NCBI GenBank assembly: GCA_023014335.1
Contig: JAECYW010000004.1
Location: 1,736,001-1,800,000, forward strand
DNA from: Galerina marginata
Taxonomy: Eukaryota; Basidiomycota; Agaricomycetes; Agaricales; Galerinaceae
Length of the DNA: 64,000 nucleotides
Direction of reading: 5' to 3'
A program made the position numbers and the translations under genes. The notes beneath the pieces were generated by a model, which worked only from the letters and a program-made list of their open reading frames with translations, had not been told where the DNA came from and made no database searches. Within the stretch, counting starts at the first letter, position 1; each line of letters opens with the position of its first letter. Of this stretch, positions 58,353 to 64,000 are shown in pieces.

Positions 58353-58880
58353 GATGGATTCTACGCCTGTAGTTAAAGGTCATTTGAATCGTACTGTAGG
58401 AAATAATTCTATGAAAATTCTATTCGAGTCTCCTGTGTGTCTACAGTAGCCCTGAGATTGTAAGATTAATCCTAAGTGAATCCTATAGAATTCTACCTAA
58501 CACTAAGCCACTGTAGGATAATCTAGTTGTATCCTACATGGATTCTACGTTAGTCCTACCAAAATTCTATGGGACTAAACGTCATAGAATTCATTCTAAT
58601 GAAACTTAAAGATGATCCTAAAGAATTACTTACTACTAGTACCTTACTAGAACTAGTATGAACAGTTAATTCTACTCCAATTTTACTACTGCCTATTGAG
58701 AATCCTAAACGAAAAAACTTCTATCCTAATCTACTCAACTATCTGTTAAGTAATCCAACACAAATCCTAGGACAATCCTAGGACAATCTTATGTAGAATT
58801 TACGTTGGTTGACTGAGTTGCACCACTTAAATCTGTACATAGAGCCTGGGTGACGAAGTCATAGGATAAATTCTATTCCA
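58345..58880. repeat. AT-rich segment dense in attctac/gtagaat motifs
   Basis: Roughly 500 bp with many direct and inverted copies of (a/g)attcta(c/t), ggattctac, tcctaggacaatcctaggac and ctgtag...ctacag palindromes, no coding frame. This is the look of a miniature inverted-repeat or other non-autonomous element. I could not fix its ends or a target-site duplication. Confidence 0.5.
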
Positions 58881-59052
58881 CCTACGGCATGCGTCGCACC
58901 GCCGGCACCGGTGCCCACATTCTATCCTCCCCTATGTCCCTGTTCGCGATACTTTATCCTTTCGTTTATTCCTCCTGTTGGCAGTAGGTTTGAATGAAGC
59001 AGTCCTGGTAAGCCTTGTTAAAACGCCTAAATTGAGTGGTAGAAAGTGAGAC

Positions 59053-62000
59053 CTACCAGTCATCGAAAACCTGACATTTTTCCTTCGCCTTGAGGTGAAA
59101 TCTTGCAGTATCTGTCGCTAGTCGCTCGTACATCGCAGCTTGCTTATAGGCATAAGGCCCATATCCAGGCGAAGCATTCTGCTGCTTCGTCGCAAGCGAG
59201 ACCCAGGTTTTCTTCATGTGTTCAAAGTAGCGCACGCTGCGACCGAGTTCCTCTTCGAGGATTTCTTTTTCTTCTAGTGCGCGATCTCGAGCCGACCGGT
59301 CGCGGAACCATTTGACTCTATCAACTAAATATTTTGACGAGGTAAGGGTATTACTCAAATTGAATGTGTACGTTCGCTTACGTTCGATGTCCCATTCCTT
59401 CTGCTCTACTTCAGTCAAACCACTTGGGCGTCCCACATGCCAGAACCAAGGGTCTTCCTTGTGCGAATCACCAAGCCGGGCAGGTCGGCTGGCATCCTTG
59501 GCCCACAATTGATCGTCTCGGAGATCCTTCAGTACCTCGTCGTTTTCAGGTAATCCAAGGGCGATAAGTGCCCTCCTTTCGGCTCGATATTTCTCGGCAC
59601 CGCTGATTTTGTCTTTTGTCAGTGTCTTGAGAAATTTCTCTGCGCGGGTGTTCGGCCGCTGCCCGTGAACGAACGTTTTCTTGAAGTCGAGGTTGTGGTT
59701 GAAGATCTTGATGGACTTCCGAACATTGTCCAGCGCGTCATGCGCCCTTCCCTCTCGCAAATCGTATTCAACTTTTGCCAGACGATCTAGGCCATATTTC
59801 GTGCGGAAAGGTTGACTAAATGAAGATGGGAGGAGGAGGGGTTCCAGCTCTGGCCGCAAGGGGTCGAAGGCGCCAATACGCTCCCTTAGCTCAGGGAACA
59901 ACTCGAACTGTTCAGTCCGCCACAAGGTCAGGTATTGGTGAAGTTTCTGGCGTTCGTTGAGGAGAGTTTTGGATTCGGATGCTGTGGGTTTCTTGTTCTC
60001 CGCAAGAAGACGGACCCTTTTCCTAGATAAAATGAATAAAACAGCTAGGAAAAACGATGGAAACCATACTGGTCAAATTCAAGGCGGAGACCATTGTTGA
60101 CGAACTGAGTTTCGCCCAGCCCGCCTATTCCTGCAAGGCTGTTTTGAAGCTCAATCTGCAGGAGTTTCTCGTAAGCCAATGACTGTGTAGGAGGACCTTA
60201 AATCGTTATCTTCATAAGCACTTTGATAGAGGGAACGTATATAGAAAACACACCGTTCTTGAACTTCGCGATGTGCACTGACACTACCTGTTTGTTCTTC
60301 ATTTGAGGTCTAGGGTCCATCGCCTTCCACTTCTCGACGTGTTCCGAGTCAATGCATTCGTTAAATTCTTGGAAATTCTTCTCGCGAGATTTGAGCATAT
60401 CAAGACATTTCGTGTACGAGCTGTAGAGGACGGCGGCTAAGCAGAGAAGGTATTCAGTAGTCGGAACATAGTTACAGCATTGAAGCTTACGCAGTTTGTG
60501 TAGTTTGCACCAATTCCAGTAACCGTGGTAATCGTCGAGCGCATCGTGTCGATGACCGTCATTCATCTCCTTTGTGCTTCCTGCCGCTTGATTCCCCTCG
60601 CCCCAGCTGCTTTCAATTTTCTCTCCGTACGTCTCTCCAGAGCATTCAATATAATTGAAGGCCCAAAGGAGCTGGCATGCTTCGACATGATTCTTGACGT
60701 GCATCTTGGGTATCGCGCCTCGCATCTTGTCGATTAGGGGTGCCATTTTCGGAAAGTATTTTGTAAAACGTTTCTTTAAGTTGATATTGTAGGAACACCA
60801 GATGTCATACGAAAGCATAATCCAGCGTAGGTCTTGGTAGTCGCTCAAGCTATATGCTAGTGAATAGTCGGCGCGAGCGTAACTAGAATTATTGTAAGTT
60901 CAACCTGAAGGCTGAGAAGTTGGGAGATACTTACGCTTCTCCCTTTACCAAATCTACCATACCCTGCGGAAGAAAGAAGCCATGTCGTGCACACTGGACA
61001 GCGATTACCCCACTGATAACCGCATTTTTGAATTTGATAATATTCTGGAGGCGATTTGCGCGGAGGTGGGAACAGACACAGGTCTAGAATGCAAAAACAA
61101 AATTAGGAATGAAAGCGAATGGAGCCGCCACGTTTACTTACATCAGTACAGTCGCCAACATGAAGTAGATAAAATCGATAGCCTTCTACGTCGACAAAAT
61201 ATCCATTACCTGCATTGAGGGCAATATCGTCAGGATCGTCTTTCTTGTTTTTACGTTGAAGACGGAAGTTTCCATCGGTAGAGATGAACAACGTATATTT
61301 GTGCCTTAAGTAAAGTGAGTAAAATCCATACTACGCAAAAAAAAAACATGACTTACGCTTCCTTTTCACTCGCAATCTCGATCGTCTCCTTATCGACATT
61401 AATTCCGATTTCCGGACACACGGGACAGCGTACAGCGAGCGAGTTGGGTCGTCGCCCAGGCAGCTCCTCATCGATGCCGTGTGCTTGACCCGATCTTCTC
61501 CGAACTGCAAGATGGGCCCAAATACGTGCAACTTGGCCAAATTCGGTGTACCGGTCCTGTTACGATTAGCAAATGAAAGAAAATACTGCTTAAGGGCGCT
61601 TACCGGAACGTCTTGAGGAAAGGCTGCATTTGTTATTTTTACTAAAGCGTCGTGATAGTCATATAATGATTTCTTTGAAGCTAGTGTATGTGCATGGAAA
61701 TTCTCGAGAACGCCAAAGGAGAATATGGTTTCAGGCTGGACCATAGTACCTGGAAAGTATCCATGGTTTGAAAGCTGGATTGCTGGTGAGGTTGTCCCGT
61801 CGCAGTGACAAAATTGAATGCCAAACTTGTGAAAACCATTCGTATGAACAGCCGTCATCGGACGCGGGCGTGTATTTGATGAGAGGTTTGGACACTTCTC
61901 TCCGTGATGACCGAGATAAAGGACGTAACCGAGGGCATGAAGTGAGCTCATCAAGAAATGAGACCCACTCCATGCTTCAATGCGATGGAATGGGAGGGAT

Positions 62001-62523
62001 CGATGGGCCCGTACGATACAAGATTCGCACTGGAGGGTGGGGTCGCTGCACTTCTCCGCGCCTGCGCATCGGAAGATTGCTTCAGAAGTGCCACACGCAC
62101 AAGGCTGCCCGAGACTGCGATGGTGAGCATTGTACAGTATGCTTGCTTGAAGGTCGTCGAAGTGCTTGGAGAACTTTTCCATCATAACCGACGCGCCCTG
62201 TTCCATGTCAATGAAAGGGTAATGACATCGAATATTCAAATTTATACCTGTTTCCTTTTCTTGTCGTTCTGCGGGTTGTCTCCTGGCTGCGCTGCATTGT
62301 TACTTGATGGCTCTGCTGGTTCTTGGGCTTCCAGAACGATAGTGGCAGGAGGTCTAGGGTGCTCGGATTTCGGCCGCTTCGAAGTATACAAGCGTGGTTC
62401 GAGAATGATGTTGCCAGACGTGGTATCAACAGTAGCTGTGACGTCGACGTCCAGTTCGTCTTCAGAGTCTAGATCAACGGCACCAACGCCATGGCGTGTG
62501 CGTTTAATGCTTTGGAAAGACAT
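59053..62523 (-). mobile_element. KDZ-family transposase with CxC2 cysteine cluster, apparently intact
   Basis: Kyakuja-Dileera-Zisupton DNA transposase. The protein starts MSFQSIKRTRHGVGAVDLDS. The CxC2-like zinc-binding cluster reads CACGTSEAIFRCAGAEKCSD, then LQCESCIVRAHRSLPFHRIE. Next come RVTQPETIFSFGVLE-type strands (seen as MVQPETIFSFGVLENFHAHT), RRPNSLAVRCPVCPEIGINV, the catalytic start STDGNFRLQRKNKKDDPDDI, TCVCSHLRANRLQN, VISGVIAVQCARHGFFLPQG, the second catalytic region LSYDIWCSYNINLKKRF, and ECSGETYGEKIESSWGEGNQ with the third acidic residue. The tail includes NKKPTASESKTLLNERQKLH and ends KEKCQVFDDW. At least seven introns are needed and the frame survives all of them, so the element may be recent. 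Terminal repeats were not identified. Confidence 0.88.
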
Positions 62524-64000
62524 GGGCAGTATGAAGGTAGGTGTAGCGTCTGAAAATTGCTACGACAAAGGTTGAGGAAATAATCAGGAAGGGAGGAAAG
62601 TACCACTCACAAGGATTCCCCAGGACCAAGCGCTCCGATCTAAGTGATGGCCCAAGTTAAGGGGAAGCGGCATTCAAGGCGTCGGCGTGGCCTATTGTAC
62701 AAACGCGGACGGTGGACAATGGCATGCTTGGGGCCAGTCCGGGTCAGGAACTTGACTTCGACGAGATTACTGATCATTTTTGGGGTAACGCTCACTACCT
62801 TCAGACTTAGGTTAGTCGGCCACACTCGGTGCTACTTAAGTTCGCCATGATTGTATTCGGTCGTGTCGATGAATTGCTGATCTATGTAAGCTATGTAGAA
62901 GGTACGTAGGTGGTAGAAAGGAAAACACGACGAAGCCAGTCAGGAAGTCGAAGTTTAGAGCTGGCGTCGTTTAGGATTTTTGGCACAAAATGTATCCTGA
63001 GAATGCTCAGAATGCGCGATAAAACTGAGGAAAATGTGTACGTACCGCGCAAAAGTAGTAGCCACGATGATTACCTAGTGTGTGGTGTCTTCCACGAGAT
63101 CAGGAACTTCGTCGTCTTGAGAAGTCCAGGCCGTTGAAGTTTCCTTCAAAGCCAAAAGCGCCTGTGTAACAGCTGTATTCCGTAAAGTTGGGTGATTGCA
63201 ATAGAGCCACTCTTGAATAAAATCACGCACCGCGGTCAAACTCCTTAGGAGGTACAAGACGCTCGCCTGCATGAAAAGCTCAGCTACTATGTTTATTAAT
63301 ACGAGGAAAGTCCACATACCGAGGGTCAGATCAACTAAAAGCGATCGAGCCGAGTCTAACGAGACAAATGAGCTGTGTATGAGGCTCCTACGTGCAACTC
63401 ACCGACTGGTGCAGAAACCTCGCCTAAATAAAAATAGTATAAGTGTTCGAGGTTATTCATGCTAAAAAACGACGACGCACTGCTTGATGCTACATCCAGG
63501 GTAGGGGCGCTTTCAGTTTCGGGAAGATGCATGCAGGGCTGGGATTGGGGTTGGGTAGGTATGTCGTTGACTGGCATTGGAGTCGGGAATGGATGGGTGA
63601 GCGGGGCCAAGCGAAATCTGACGGCGCGCTTGCTGCGCACACTGCTTTATTTGTCCTCTGCGCACTCGGTCGGAGACTAATACGCCGGGGTATCCGCTTG
63701 GCATTTTATTGTGTGGAGCTGATCGGTGTTTGATTATTGTTTCAATGATCGGGTTGTGGCCCGAGCTGTGACAATTCTGGATGAACGGCGTTAGCACACT
63801 TTGTATCATAGGATTGTATATGGCACTGACATGGTAGGTGGCCGATGGCTTTTTCTGTCACAAATATTGGGCCAGCAGCCTCGATAACTCTGGTGTCAAT
63901 TGCTATCGAAGCTATCGAACTTGTGATCGAGTATCTTAAGGGGCCCAATGGGCCATAATTTCGCGTCGTGTTCCTGGTGGAGAGGGCTATGATCGAGGTT
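62524..64000. other. right-edge region with a possible uncharacterised minus-strand gene
   Basis: Minus-strand segments may be exons of one gene: LAPLTHPFPTPMPVNDIPTQ and SFFSMNNLEHLYYFYLGEVS near 63.45-63.63 kb, GERLVPPKEFDR / AVTQALLALKETSTAWTSQD near 63.1-63.25 kb, and NLVEVKFLTRTGPKHAIVHR near 62.7 kb. They can be joined through GT-AG signals, but no family is recognised and the start is unclear. It may belong to the transposon flank. Confidence 0.25.

Noticed and set aside
61768..62575. Long plus-strand frames (139 and 205 codons) near the KDZ gene
   Set aside because: They lie opposite the CxC2/KDZ exons, which carry the recognised motifs; the plus-strand translations show none.

Overview
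This window is nuclear DNA from a filamentous basidiomycete, most likely an Agaricomycete. Genes carry many short (about 50-80 nt) GT-AG introns. The coding content is typical of that group: Zn2Cys6 regulators with a conserved intron inside the zinc cluster, a DUF6699 protein, an F-box/LRR-like protein, a Tnp2 (CACTA-type) transposase, a KDZ transposase with a CxC2 cysteine cluster, and several uncharacterised families I know only from agaricomycete proteomes. I see no rRNA, convincing tRNA or CRISPR. All identifications are by eye from translated sequence; exon junctions were chosen by splice signal and reading frame.

1-35 kb is mainly conserved housekeeping and regulatory genes in gene-poor spacer: acyl-CoA-binding protein (3.1-3.7 kb, minus), a tandem PH-domain protein (4.6-6.4 kb, plus), two paralogous zinc-cluster transcription factors in tandem (8.0-10.3 and 12.2-14.6 kb, plus), and the divergent pair VTC4 (vacuolar polyphosphate polymerase, 19.1-22.8 kb, minus) and GTR2/RagC (23.1-24.8 kb, plus), which share a 219 bp promoter. 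A Tnp2 transposase gene that looks intact after splicing follows (27.6-31.0 kb), then an F-box-like gene (32.7-34.3 kb).

35-64 kb is accessory. Its centre is a large inverted duplication (39.01-40.35 kb versus 47.73-49.03 kb) whose nearly identical arms each hold one copy of an unnamed three-exon gene. A third, diverged copy lies between them. The interior also has a WD40 gene with a C-terminal membrane anchor, a Q/S/P-rich gene with an 86-97 bp minisatellite that multiplies a 21-nt micro-exon, a second 51 bp inverted repeat and a ~120 bp tandem array. To the right are further lineage-specific genes: a GYxLxxxLGW-type family, a 'MSSDE' family, a second WD40 plus membrane-tail gene and a SAP-like gene. 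A decayed Tnp2 fragment and an AT-rich insertion-like segment also lie here, followed by an apparently intact KDZ transposase (59.1-62.5 kb).

Functionally, VTC4 and GTR2 both act at the vacuole in nutrient (phosphate and amino acid/TORC1) sensing, so their shared promoter may be meaningful. The accessory part is most simply read as a repeat- and transposon-rich island in which lineage-specific gene families are being duplicated. The inverted duplication with its gene family, and the micro-exon minisatellite, are the best candidates for undescribed biology.
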